Under the pieces are notes generated by a model. It was not told the origin of the DNA. It saw only the letters and a list, made by a program, of their open reading frames with translations, and did not search any database. From NCBI GenBank assembly GCA_016790635.1, contig JAEUOR010000070.1, positions 1 to 64,000 on the forward strand: 64,000 nt of DNA, read 5' to 3'. Each line of letters begins with the position of its first letter. Position 1 is the stretch's first letter. The position numbers were made by a program, and so were the translations under genes. Shown here one piece after another: positions 34,052 through 42,418 of the stretch. The stretch comes from Burkholderiales bacterium (GTDB taxonomy: Bacteria > Pseudomonadota > Gammaproteobacteria > Burkholderiales > JAEUOS01).

Positions 34052-34942
34052 CTATAGCTGGCGCGCCGCGAACGTGTCGCATTGACGCAGGTCGCCCGAG
34101 GTGATGCCGGTCTTGAACCAGCGCACCCGCTGCGCCGCGCTGCCGTGGGTGAACGAATCGGGACGCACCGCACGCCCTGCGTCGCGCTGCAGGGTATCGT
34201 CACCGATCGCGGTCGCGGCGTTCAGGGCCTCCTCGATGTCGCCGGACTCGATGATCTGCCGCGCGCGATTGGCGTGATGCGCCCACACGCCGGCAAAACA
34301 GTCGGCCTGCAACTCCATGCGCACCGACAACGCATTGGCGTCGCGCTCGGAGACCTTGCGCCGCATGGCATCGACCTTGGCGGCGATGCCCAGCAGGTTC
34401 TGCACGTGATGACCGACCTCGTGCGCGATCACGTAGGCCTGGGCGAAATCGCCGGGGGCGCGAAAGCGGGTCTTCATCTCCTCGTAAAACGACAGGTCGA
34501 TATAGACCTTCTGGTCGGGCGGGCAGTAGAACGGGCCCATTGCCGCTTCGCCGGCGCCGCAGGCGGTCGGCGTGGTGCCGCGAAACAGCACCAGCTTGGG
34601 TTCGACGTACTGCTTGCCGGCGCGCGCGAAAAGGTCCTTCCACACGTCCTCGGTGTCGGCCAGGACAATCGAGACAAAGCGCGCCAACGCGTCGTCCTTG
34701 GGCGGCGCTTGCGCCGGTGCCTGCGATTGCCGCACGGGCGCAGCAACGTCGCCCCCCGACAGCAACGAGAGCACCGTCATCGGGTTGATGCCCAATAGCC
34801 AGGAGGCCACCAGCGCGATGACAATGGTACCCAGGCCCAGCTTGCCACCCAGGAGCGGCATGCCGCCACGTCCCCCGCCGGAATACGACTGGTCCCGCCG
34901 GTCTTCGACGTTGCTGCTTTCCCTGCCGCCTTCGGTGCGCAT
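34052..34942 (-). CDS. neutral zinc metallopeptidase (YpfJ/KPN_02809-like)
   Basis: The 296-residue protein has a Gly-rich polar N-terminus, a single membrane segment (GLGTIVIALVASWLLGINPM, 36-55), a disordered Ala/Pro linker and then a domain with HEVGHH at 174-179, the zinc site. MELQADCFAGVWAHH contains the third ligand region. YPDQ-type Cys pair (TACGAGEA and FYCPPDQ) is also typical. This family is anchored in the inner membrane with the catalytic domain outside; substrates are unknown. The start at ATG 34942 is set by GGAGGG right upstream. Confidence 0.9.
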   Translation of the reverse strand: MRTEGGRESSNVEDRRDQSYSGGGRGGMPLLGGKLGLGTIVIALVASWLLGINPMTVLSLLSGGDVAAPVRQSQAPAQAPPKDDALARFVSIVLADTEDVWKDLFARAGKQYVEPKLVLFRGTTPTACGAGEAAMGPFYCPPDQKVYIDLSFYEEMKTRFRAPGDFAQAYVIAHEVGHHVQNLLGIAAKVDAMRRKVSERDANALSVRMELQADCFAGVWAHHANRARQIIESGDIEEALNAATAIGDDTLQRDAGRAVRPDSFTHGSAAQRVRWFKTGITSGDLRQCDTFAARQL

Positions 34943-34991
34943 ATTCCCTCCGTGTCCGACCGGAGGGCATTGTACGGCGCGTACAAATGAA

Positions 34992-35016
34992 GACGGCCGC
35001 AATTCCTGCGGCCGTC
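34992..35016 (-). terminator. hairpin downstream of the small secreted-protein gene
   Basis: GACGGCCGCA (34992-35001) and TGCGGCCGTC (35007-35016) form a perfect 10-base stem around ATTCC. Read on the minus strand it is followed by TTCATTTG, a short T-rich tail, so it may end transcripts from the gene at 35237-35632. The rest of 34943-35236 shows nothing I can name. Confidence 0.45.
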
Positions 35017-35236
35017 GTGTTCGGCTGCCCCGCCCTATCGATGTAACGGTGGCCCGCCTGGGGTGAACCTGCTGCCTTCTCCCGACCTAACCCGCGGGCA
35101 TCCCCGACGCGGTTTGATCGCTTTTTCGGATCCGGCAGTCCTGCAAAACGAGACGCAGTATGCGCCAACGCCGTGACAGGTTCGTGAACGAATAGTGGGT
35201 GATTTACGGCCCTATTTCAAGCCCACCCACAAAAGT

Positions 35237-35632
35237 TCACCTTTGCGCGTGCCGGCGATCACGCTTGCCGTCGTGATTGAAATCGTGCTGGCGGTCGTGC
35301 TTCTCGCGATGGATGTGACGCGATTCACGGTTTTGCGCGTGCTCGATGCGCGCCGCCTCTTTCCTGGAGATGCTGCCGTCCGCATTGGCCTTTTGCTCCA
35401 TGCGATCGATGCGCGCCTGGCCGCGCTCCAGGCGCGCGGCTTCCTTTTGCGTGAGGGCGCCGGACTTGACGCCTTGATCGATGCGCTTGTCCTGGTTGGC
35501 CTGGCGCTGGTCGATGCGCTGTTGCGCGTTGGGTGCAGGTGTCGATCCGGGCGTCGGTGCGGGCGTGGTCTGCGCCAGTACGGGCAGTGCCAGGGCGGTC
35601 AATACCGCGGCAAAGAGGGGCTTGATTGTCAT
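35237..35632 (-). CDS. small secreted, charged helical protein of unknown function
   Basis: The 131-residue product starts MTIKPLFAAVLTALALPVLA, a clear signal peptide cleaved after AQ, and continues with a Thr/Pro-rich stretch. The rest is a charged helix with internal repetition: the pattern EAARLERGQARIDRME recurs as KEAARIEHAQNRES. The end is His/Asp/Lys-rich (HDRQHDFNHDGKRDRR) and might bind metal. Similar signal-bearing proteins are common in Burkholderiales and have no assigned function. An upstream in-frame ATG at 35734 is unlikely to be used. It is expected in the periplasm. Confidence 0.8.
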   Translation of the reverse strand: MTIKPLFAAVLTALALPVLAQTTPAPTPGSTPAPNAQQRIDQRQANQDKRIDQGVKSGALTQKEAARLERGQARIDRMEQKANADGSISRKEAARIEHAQNRESRHIHREKHDRQHDFNHDGKRDRRHAQR

Positions 35633-35787
35633 GACGGGTTCTCCGGTGATTGACGGGCGGCGCGAGGAGTGCGCCGCCCATGACGGGAACAACGCCGGGC
35701 GCGCAGCGCCGGACGACCGGCGCGGAGTAAGCACATGTAACAGGTGTTGCAGAGAAGACGCCGCCTTAAGTCGCGGCGTGGAGCCCC

Positions 35788-36531
35788 TTACGCCGGGCTC
35801 AGCAGATCGAGCCGGTCGGTACAGACCGCATCGACCCCCATGTCGAAGAGGCGCTGCGCTACTTCCGGGTCATTGACTGTCCAGCACATGAGGCCCAGGC
35901 CCTGCGCCTTGATCGCCGCCGCTTCGGCCTTGCTCAAGCGCGCCGCGTTGCAGTGCACCGCCACGGCATCGACCGCGCCGACCTGCTCGCGCCAGTTGGC
36001 CGGAAGAGCGTCGAAGAGGCATGCAATGTCCAGGCGGCACGCCACGCGCGCCGCGCGCAGCGCTTCAGGCGAAAACGACGACAAGAGAACGCGCGCAGGG
36101 CTGAACGCGATGGCGCTGGCAGAGGCCACCAGGGTCCCGGTACGCTCGGCCACCGCGACACCGCCCGGCGCCCACGGCTTGATCTCGACATTCGCCCACA
36201 ACCCGAGTTCGACGCAAAGCGCGGCCGCGGCACCGAATCCCGGCACCGGCTCGCCGGCGAAGCGCTCGTCGCGCCAGCTGCCGGCGTCCAGCCGCGCCAG
36301 GTCGGCCGCGCGCGCAGTGCCAACCTGGCCGCGACCGCTGGTGGTGCGCTCCAGTGTGTCATCGTGCATGAGGATCGGGACCGCGTCGCCGGTCAGCATG
36401 ACGTCGAACTCGACCGCGCCAAAACCGCGCGCGTGGGCCAGGCGCAGCCCGGCCAGCGTGTTTTCGGGTGCCAGCACGCCGCCGCCGCGGTGCGCGATCA
36501 CGCGCTGCGGATACGAGTAAGGCGATCTCAT
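35788..36531 (-). CDS. ugpQ: glycerophosphodiester phosphodiesterase
   Basis: The 247-residue TIM-barrel enzyme has VIAHRGGGVLAPENTLAGLR (11-30) and FDVMLTGDAVPILMHDDTLERTTSG, carrying the catalytic His, Arg, Glu and Asp of the GDPD family, and ends with CTDRLDLL. It hydrolyses glycerophosphodiesters to glycerol-3-phosphate and an alcohol. No signal peptide: it is the cytoplasmic UgpQ-type enzyme. Its start overlaps the stop of ugpE by 4 bases, so it is the last gene of the minus-strand ugp operon and is translationally coupled to the permease. Confidence 0.93.
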   Translation of the reverse strand: MRSPYSYPQRVIAHRGGGVLAPENTLAGLRLAHARGFGAVEFDVMLTGDAVPILMHDDTLERTTSGRGQVGTARAADLARLDAGSWRDERFAGEPVPGFGAAAALCVELGLWANVEIKPWAPGGVAVAERTGTLVASASAIAFSPARVLLSSFSPEALRAARVACRLDIACLFDALPANWREQVGAVDAVAVHCNAARLSKAEAAAIKAQGLGLMCWTVNDPEVAQRLFDMGVDAVCTDRLDLLSPA

Positions 36532-37361
36532 TTTTCAGTCTCCACCAGTCCGCGCACGAACCAGCGCTGCATGACAATCACCACCAGTGCCGGCGGCAAC
36601 ATCGCCAGGAGCGCCGTCGTCATGACCAGGTTCCACTCGGTCGCGGCATCGCCGCCGGAGATCAGGCGCCGGATGCCGATGACCGCGGTGTAGAAGTCCT
36701 CGCGCGTGGTCACCATCAGCGGCCACAAATACTGGTTCCAGCCGTAGATGAAAAGGATCACCAACAGCGCGGCCAGCTGGGTGCGCGAAAGCGGCAGGAC
36801 GATGCTCCAGAAGAACCGCAGCGGTCCGGCACCGTCGATGCGCGCCGCCTCGGCAAGCTCGTTGGGCAGGGACATGAAGAACTGGCGAAAAAGGAAGGTC
36901 GCGGTCGCCGAGGCCATGAGCGGCACTGTCAATCCCGCGTAGCTGTCGAGCATGCCCAGCGATGCCACGACCTGAAAGGTCGGCAGGATGCGCACCTCCA
37001 CCGGCAGCATGAGGGTGAGGAACACCAGCCAGAAGCAGAACTGCCGGCCGGGAAAGCGGAAATAGACGATCGCGAACGCGGACAGCACCGAGATCGCGAT
37101 CTTGCCGACGGCGATCAGAAGCGCCGAGATCGCGCTGTTGACCATGAGGCGCGACAGGGGCGTCGAGCCCCCGGTGAAGACCTGCGTCCAGTTGGCGATG
37201 AGCTGGTCGCCGGGCAGAAGCGACATCGGTGCGTCCAGCACCTGTTCCGGGGTCAGGGTCGAGGCCACGAAAGCCATCCACACCGGAAAGGCGATCAGCG
37301 CCGCGCCGGCCACGAGGATGGCGTGGGTGAGCGCATCGGCCACTGGCGTGCGCTCGACCAT
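36528..37361 (-). CDS. ugpE: sn-glycerol-3-phosphate ABC permease UgpE
   Basis: This 277-residue MalG-type permease has six membrane helices. It has EAARIDGAGPLRFFWSIVLPLSRTQ, the EAA loop that contacts the ATPase, near residue 188, and ends with YGWNQYLWPLMVTTREDFYT, characteristic of UgpE-like subunits. It starts at ATG 37361, immediately overlapping the UgpA stop by one base, and ends overlapping ugpQ by 4 bases. With UgpA it forms the membrane channel of the importer for glycerol-3-phosphate and its diesters. No ugpC ATPase follows. Confidence 0.92.
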   Translation of the reverse strand: MVERTPVADALTHAILVAGAALIAFPVWMAFVASTLTPEQVLDAPMSLLPGDQLIANWTQVFTGGSTPLSRLMVNSAISALLIAVGKIAISVLSAFAIVYFRFPGRQFCFWLVFLTLMLPVEVRILPTFQVVASLGMLDSYAGLTVPLMASATATFLFRQFFMSLPNELAEAARIDGAGPLRFFWSIVLPLSRTQLAALLVILFIYGWNQYLWPLMVTTREDFYTAVIGIRRLISGGDAATEWNLVMTTALLAMLPPALVVIVMQRWFVRGLVETEK

Positions 37362-38242
37362 CAGTAGGTCACCCTTTTCTCGACATAGCGGAATTGCGCC
37401 ACGGTGAGGGCGATGACGATCGTCATCAGGATCACTGACTGCGCCGCGGCGCTGCCGGAATCCTGGCCCTTGAAGCCATCGTGGAATACCTTGAAGACCA
37501 GGATCTCGGTGGCCTTGGCAGGCCCCCCCTGCGTCGCCGCGTCGATGACGCCGAAGGTGTCGAAGAAGGCATAGATGACATTCACGACCAGGAGGAAGAA
37601 CGCGGTCGGAGAGAGGAGCGGAAAGACGATCTTCCAGAAGCGTGTCCACGGGCCCGCGCCGTCGATGGCGGCGGCCTCGAGGAGCGACTTGGGGATCGCC
37701 TGCAGGCCGGCCAAGAAGAAGACGAAGTTGTAGCTGACCTGCTTCCAGGCGGCCGCCAGGATCACCAGCAGCATGGCGTCGCCGCCGTCGAGCAGGGGAT
37801 TCCATGACACGCCCGCCGCCTTGAGCGCGTAGGCCGCGGTGCCGACCGACGGATCGAAAAGAAACAGCCACAGCACGCCCGCCACCGCCGGCGCCACCGC
37901 GTAAGGCCAGATGATGAGCGTCTTGTAGGTGGCGGCCTGGACGACGACGCGGTTGGCCAGCACCGCCAGCAGCAGCGCGCCAGACAGGGAGAGCGCGGCG
38001 ACGCCGGCCGAGAAGATCGCAGTGGTGACGAAGGACTGCGCGTAATGCCGGTCCGACAGCAGCGCACGAAAATTCTCCAGCCCGACGAATTCGACCTGGG
38101 TGCCGAAGGCGTCCTCGATGAAAAGCGACTGGAAGAGCGCCTGGCCGGCCGGCCAGACAAAGAAGACGACCGTCACCAGAAGCTGCGGCGCCAGAAGCGC
38201 ATAGGGCAGCCAGCGCGAGCGAAACAAGGCCCGTTCCTGCAT
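37361..38242 (-). CDS. ugpA: sn-glycerol-3-phosphate ABC permease UgpA
   Basis: The 293-residue MalF-type permease has RWLPYALLAPQLLVTVVFFVWPAGQALFQS at its N-terminus, typical of UgpA, and an EAA loop LLEAAAIDGAGPWTRFWKIVFPLL near residue 187. TLIIWPYAVAPAVAGVLWLFL is another conserved helix. It pairs with UgpE, whose start overlaps its last base. It is preceded by a cell-wall amidase gene 21 bases away rather than directly by ugpB, which is an unusual arrangement for the operon. Confidence 0.92.
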   Translation of the reverse strand: MQERALFRSRWLPYALLAPQLLVTVVFFVWPAGQALFQSLFIEDAFGTQVEFVGLENFRALLSDRHYAQSFVTTAIFSAGVAALSLSGALLLAVLANRVVVQAATYKTLIIWPYAVAPAVAGVLWLFLFDPSVGTAAYALKAAGVSWNPLLDGGDAMLLVILAAAWKQVSYNFVFFLAGLQAIPKSLLEAAAIDGAGPWTRFWKIVFPLLSPTAFFLLVVNVIYAFFDTFGVIDAATQGGPAKATEILVFKVFHDGFKGQDSGSAAAQSVILMTIVIALTVAQFRYVEKRVTY

Positions 38243-38263
38243 CGTGCCGACTCTACGCCGGTT

Positions 38264-39052
38264 TCAGCGCGCCGCGACGCATGCCGGTTGCGCCAGCGCC
38301 ACCGCGTCGGCGATGCGCGCGCGCGTGTCGGCGCGCGCAAGAAGCAGTTCTTCGTCGCGATTGACGATGACCCCGGCCTCGAAGAGCAGCGCCGGCATGA
38401 CGGCGTGGCGCAAGACGGCCAGGTTGTCGAAGAAATGCACGCCATGGCGTTCGTCGGCGTACTCGCGCCCGGCGCCCAGGTGCGGGTCGGCGTGATGGCG
38501 CGACGGCACGAACCCGGCGCCGATCATCCGCTCGCCGATCGCCGACGCGCACTCGAGCGCGCGCCGCCAGGCCGGGTTCTGGCGCGAGATGAAGAGCGAG
38601 AACCCGCGAAAACGGTCGTCCAGGAACTTGCGTGCCACACCCTCGTGCACCCAGTCTTCAAGGAAGCGCGCGCGCGCCGAATCGTGATGCACCGAGATCA
38701 GGAGCCGCGCCCCGGCAGCCTGCGCCTTGCGCGGGCGCGAGATCAGGTCCTCGGTACGCCCCTCGGCGGCGATCAAGAGGGTGGCGTGCCCGTCGGCCCG
38801 CAGGCGTGCATCGATCTCGATCGCCAGCGCGCGGTTGAACTCGAACTCGGCGACCCCGCGCGCAGAGATCGCCCCTTGCGAGGCGATGCTGTGGCCGACA
38901 TCGAGCGCGATCGGCGCCGCAGCGGAAGGCAACCCCGCACCGGCGGCCTGTGCGATTCCTGCCGCAACCGCAAGGCATGCGACAGCCACAGTCAGGACCG
39001 CGCGGCTTGCCGGCCCCACCCGCGCGCGCCGCTCAACGCGCGCGGCGTGCAA
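38264..39052 (-). CDS. N-acetylmuramoyl-L-alanine amidase-like protein
   Basis: The 262-residue protein has a signal peptide (AVLTVAVACLAVAAGIAQA). The Amidase_3 zinc site is visible: His54 in LDVGHS, a Glu at 69/71 (EFEFNR), His in ISVHHDS (122/123), and Glu225 in LLFEAGVIVN for catalysis. Such enzymes cut the amide bond between N-acetylmuramic acid and L-alanine in peptidoglycan. It lies between ugpB and ugpA on the same strand with 11 and 21 bases between, so it is cotranscribed with the transporter. Whether this link is functional is unclear. Confidence 0.9.
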   Translation of the reverse strand: MHAARVERRARVGPASRAVLTVAVACLAVAAGIAQAAGAGLPSAAAPIALDVGHSIASQGAISARGVAEFEFNRALAIEIDARLRADGHATLLIAAEGRTEDLISRPRKAQAAGARLLISVHHDSARARFLEDWVHEGVARKFLDDRFRGFSLFISRQNPAWRRALECASAIGERMIGAGFVPSRHHADPHLGAGREYADERHGVHFFDNLAVLRHAVMPALLFEAGVIVNRDEELLLARADTRARIADAVALAQPACVAAR

Positions 39053-39063
39053 GCTCCGCCTTC

Positions 39064-40377
39064 TCAGGACTTGGCGCCCTTGTTGGCCGCCTCGAAGCGC
39101 CGCAGCTGCTCATTACCGCGCTTGACTGCCTCGTCCAGGGCCTCCTTGGGCACTTTCTTGCCCGCCCACACGGCCTCGAGTTCCTCGTCGATGATGGCGC
39201 GGATCTGCACGAAGTTGCCCAGGCGTACGCCCTTGGAATGGCTTTGCGTCTTGCCCGACATCTGCCGGATGGAGATGTCGAAACCCGGGTTCTTGTCGTA
39301 GAAGCCGCTCTTCTTGGTCACGTCATACGCGGCCTTGGTGATGGGCACGTAGCCGGTCACCTGGTGCCACTCGGCCTGCACTTCGGGGCGCGCCAGATAG
39401 TCGAAAAAGCGCGCGACCCCCTTGTAGTCATGGTCCTTCTTGCCGGCCATGACCCACAGCGCCGCGCCGCCGATGATGGTGTTGTAGGGCGCGCCCTTGT
39501 ACTCCTCGTAATAGGGTAGTTGCGCGACGCCGAAGTCGAACTTGGCGTTTTTCTTGATGTTGGCGTAGGCCGCCGAGGACGAGGTCAGCATGGCACACTC
39601 GCCGTTGAAGAACTTGGCCTCGGCCTCGTTGCGCCGGCCGCCGTAGGTGAAGAGCTCCCCCTTGGCCCAGGCCGACAGCAGCGCGATGTGGCGGATCATC
39701 AGGTCGGTATTGAACTCGAGCTTGGCGTCGGTGCCCTCGAAGCCGTTGGCGCGCGAGGCGAAAGGCACGTTGTGCCATGCGCTCATGTTCTCGAGCATGA
39801 CCCAGGACTGCCAGCCGGTGGTGAAGCCGCAGGCCGAACCGGCGGCCTTGACCTTCTCGGCCACCTCCTGCACGTCGCGCCAGGTCTTGGGCGGCGCGCT
39901 GATGCCGGCCTTCTTGAACACATCCTTGTTGTAGAAGAACACCGGCGTCGAACTGTTGAACGGCATCGACAGCATGCGTCCGGACTTGTCGGTGTAGTAG
40001 CCGGTCACCGCCGGCACGTAGGTCGTGGGATCCCACTTCCTGCCGCCGATGGACATGACCTCGTGGACCGGCTTGATGGCGCCCTTGGCCGCCATCATGG
40101 TCGCGGTGCCGACCTCGAAGACCTGCAGGATGTGCGGCGGGTTCTTGGCCTGGAAGGCGGCGCGGCCGGCGGCCAGCGTCTCGTCGTAGCTGCCCTTGAA
40201 CACCGGCACGACCTTGTAGTCCTTCTGCTCGGCGTTGAACTTGGCGGCGAATTCGACGACGCGCTCGCCCAGGGCGCCGGACATCGCATGCCACCACTGG
40301 ATCTCGGTCTGCGCGGCTGCCGCTGCGCTGACGAAGCAAAAGCCGAGCGCCGCTGCGCCTTGGGTCAGATAGTGCAT
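39064..40377 (-). CDS. ugpB: sn-glycerol-3-phosphate-binding protein UgpB
   Basis: This is a 437-residue periplasmic binding protein. Start ATG 40377 follows AGGGAG and gives a signal peptide ending at AAAAAQ, then TEIQWWHAMSGALGERVVE, the UgpB hallmark. Further family motifs are YKVVPVFKGSYDETLAAGRAA, FNSSTPVFFYNKD, and ECAMLTSSSAAYANI. It captures glycerol-3-phosphate or glycerophosphodiesters for the UgpA/UgpE channel. It is the first gene of the minus-strand operon and has a perfect TATAAT -10 box about 90 bases upstream. Confidence 0.94.
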   Translation of the reverse strand: MHYLTQGAAALGFCFVSAAAAAQTEIQWWHAMSGALGERVVEFAAKFNAEQKDYKVVPVFKGSYDETLAAGRAAFQAKNPPHILQVFEVGTATMMAAKGAIKPVHEVMSIGGRKWDPTTYVPAVTGYYTDKSGRMLSMPFNSSTPVFFYNKDVFKKAGISAPPKTWRDVQEVAEKVKAAGSACGFTTGWQSWVMLENMSAWHNVPFASRANGFEGTDAKLEFNTDLMIRHIALLSAWAKGELFTYGGRRNEAEAKFFNGECAMLTSSSAAYANIKKNAKFDFGVAQLPYYEEYKGAPYNTIIGGAALWVMAGKKDHDYKGVARFFDYLARPEVQAEWHQVTGYVPITKAAYDVTKKSGFYDKNPGFDISIRQMSGKTQSHSKGVRLGNFVQIRAIIDEELEAVWAGKKVPKEALDEAVKRGNEQLRRFEAANKGAKS

Positions 40378-40464
40378 TGATGTCTCCCTGTTGAGATCGG
40401 GCACGGCGCCCGGCGTTCGCAAGCCGGGAATCGTGACGCGCGCATGTTGCGCTTGTGGAAAATC

Positions 40465-40470
40465 ATTATA
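40465..40470 (-). promoter_or_regulatory. candidate -10 box for the ugp operon
   Basis: On the minus strand this reads TATAAT exactly, about 90 bases before the ugpB start. A clear -35 partner is not seen, as would fit activator-dependent control. The ugp system in enterics is controlled by PhoB; I did not identify a good Pho box here. Confidence 0.4.
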
Positions 40471-40513
40471 GCCACGCTAATATGGCGCCCCCGTCATTTT
40501 TGCCTCCCTAGCC

Positions 40514-41734
40514 ATGCCCGGTCCGCTATCCCACATCAAGGTTCTCGACATGTCGCGCGTGCTGGCCGGCCCGTGGTGCGGCCAGCTGTTTGCGGACCTG
40601 GGTGCGGAGGTCATCAAGATCGAGCGCCCCGGTGCGGGCGACGACACGCGCATGTGGGGGCCGCCGTTCCTCAAGGGTAGCGACGGCCGCGAAACCTCCG
40701 AGGCGGCCTATTACCTGTCGGCCAACCGCGGCAAGCGTTCGGTCAGCCTCGACATCAGCAAGCCGGAGGGCCAGGAGGTCATCCGCCGGCTGGCCGCCAG
40801 GAGCGATGTGCTGCTGGAGAACTACAAGTGCGGGCAACTGGCCAAGTACGGGCTGGACTACGCGAGCCTGGCGGCGCTCAACCCGCGCCTCATCTACTGC
40901 TCGATCACCGGCTTCGGCCAGACCGGGCCCTACGCGCACCGCGCCGGCTACGACTACATCATCCAGGGCATGGGCGGACTCATGAGCATCACCGGCGAGC
41001 GCGACGACCTGCCCGGCGGCGGCCCGCAGAAGGTCGGCGTCGCCGTCGCCGACCTCATGACCGGCATGTACTCCGCGGTCGGCGTGCTGGCCGCGCTGGC
41101 GCACCGCAACGAGACCGGGCGCGGCCAGCACATCGACATGGCGCTGCTCGACGTGCTGGTGGGGTCGCTGGCCAACATGAATCTCAACTACCTGACCTCG
41201 GGCGAGGCGCCCAAGCGCGCCGGCAACGCGCACCAGAACCTGGTGCCCTACCAGGTCTTCGAGTGCGCCGACGGGCATGTGATCATCGCCGCCGGCAACG
41301 AGGCCCAGTACCAGCGCCTGTGCGAGGCCGGCGGGCGCCCCGAACTGTCCAGCGATCCGCGCTTCGACTCCGTCCCCAAGCGCATCCAGAACCGCGCCAT
41401 CCTGATCCCGCTCCTGGCGGAAATGGTCAAGGAGCGCACGCGCGCCGAATGGATCGACCTGCTGGAGGAGGTCGGCGTGCCCTGCGGGCCGATCAATTCG
41501 CTGGCCGACACCTTTGCCGATCCGCAGGTGGTGGCGCGCGGCCTGCGTTTCGACCTGCCGCACCCAAGCGCGGGCAGCGTGCCCATGGTCGGCAACCCGA
41601 TCCGCTACTCCGACACCCCGCTCGAATACGAGCTGCCGCCGCCGCTCCTGGGCCAGCATACCGACGAAGTGCTGAGATGGTTAAACTACGACGACCAAGA
41701 GATCGCGCGCCTGCGCGCGAACCGCATCCTGTAG
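40514..41734 (+). CDS. class III CoA-transferase (CaiB/BaiF/Frc family)
   Basis: The 406-residue enzyme starts with PLSHIKVLDMSRVLAGPWCG, continues with DLGAEVIKIERPGAGDDTR and NRGKRSVSLDISKPEGQEV, and has RSDVLLENYKCGQLAKYGLDY where the catalytic Asp lies in the family's conserved Asp position (near DMALLDVLVG). Family III enzymes move CoA between acids, for example carnitine, formyl/oxalate or succinyl groups. Its substrate is not clear. It starts 136 bases from the divergent ugpB start and is followed 10 bases later by a conserved hypothetical gene. Confidence 0.93.
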   Translation: MPGPLSHIKVLDMSRVLAGPWCGQLFADLGAEVIKIERPGAGDDTRMWGPPFLKGSDGRETSEAAYYLSANRGKRSVSLDISKPEGQEVIRRLAARSDVLLENYKCGQLAKYGLDYASLAALNPRLIYCSITGFGQTGPYAHRAGYDYIIQGMGGLMSITGERDDLPGGGPQKVGVAVADLMTGMYSAVGVLAALAHRNETGRGQHIDMALLDVLVGSLANMNLNYLTSGEAPKRAGNAHQNLVPYQVFECADGHVIIAAGNEAQYQRLCEAGGRPELSSDPRFDSVPKRIQNRAILIPLLAEMVKERTRAEWIDLLEEVGVPCGPINSLADTFADPQVVARGLRFDLPHPSAGSVPMVGNPIRYSDTPLEYELPPPLLGQHTDEVLRWLNYDDQEIARLRANRIL

Positions 41735-41744
41735 AGGCAGTGCC

Positions 41745-42335
41745 ATGAGCCGCGACTACGCGCAATACGAGATCCACGTGCACGGCGAGGTGCCGATCAA
41801 GCCCGGCACGACCATGAAGCAGATCGAGGCGGCCGTCAAGCCGCTGTGGCGTTACGCCGGCGCAACCTCGCTCGCCGAAGCGCCGAGCCTGTTCGACGAG
41901 GAACCCGGCTTCGAGTACGACGCGCAGAAGCATGTTCTCGCCGTGTGCTGGACCGTCGAGGGCAATGCCGACTTCCAGAACGCGCTCGACGAGGCCTGTG
42001 CGGCGCTGTGCGACCTGTCGAGCGAGGGCGCGGGCATCGAGGTCAGCTACTACGACAACGATGACGACGAGGGGCGCGACGAGTTCGGCCTGATCTTCGT
42101 CGGCCCGACGCCCGAGGCGATCCACGAGACCCAGCGCCAGTTCATGCTCGAGGACGTGACCCGCCTCATGGAGCGCCACTTCGACCGCGGCGAGATGGTC
42201 GAGGTCGTCGACGCGGTCAACCGCCTGTTCGCCAAGCGCCTGTTGTCCATCGCGCAGGGCCAGAAGCTGACCCGCTTCGAACTGCCCTCCGGCGGGGGCA
42301 GCGGCCACGGCGGCGGCAAGCGCCACCTGCACTGA
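41745..42335 (+). CDS. conserved protein of unknown function (possibly DUF6806)
   Basis: The 196-residue soluble protein is acidic in its middle (SYYDNDDDEGRDEFG) and contains YAQYEIHVHGEVPIKPGTTM near the N-terminus and QFMLEDVTRLMERHFDRGEM near the C-terminus. The tail is Gly/His-rich (GGGSGHGGGKRHLH) and may bind metal. No signal peptide or membrane segment is visible. It resembles a small Burkholderiales-specific family, I think DUF6806, but this is from memory. It follows the CoA-transferase by 10 bases, so the two are cotranscribed. Confidence 0.75.
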   Translation: MSRDYAQYEIHVHGEVPIKPGTTMKQIEAAVKPLWRYAGATSLAEAPSLFDEEPGFEYDAQKHVLAVCWTVEGNADFQNALDEACAALCDLSSEGAGIEVSYYDNDDDEGRDEFGLIFVGPTPEAIHETQRQFMLEDVTRLMERHFDRGEMVEVVDAVNRLFAKRLLSIAQGQKLTRFELPSGGGSGHGGGKRHLH

Positions 42336-42418
42336 GGTCCACCGCGCACGTCACGCCAGCCGGCGCCTGGCGCCGCGCGTGCGCACTCGTTCATTCCTGT
42401 CACCAACCTATTGAAGAA

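Noticed and set aside
40453..40481. TTGTGG-N17-GCTAAT as a promoter for the CoA-transferase gene
   Set aside because: Only three and four of six positions match the consensus; it is too weak to list as a feature.
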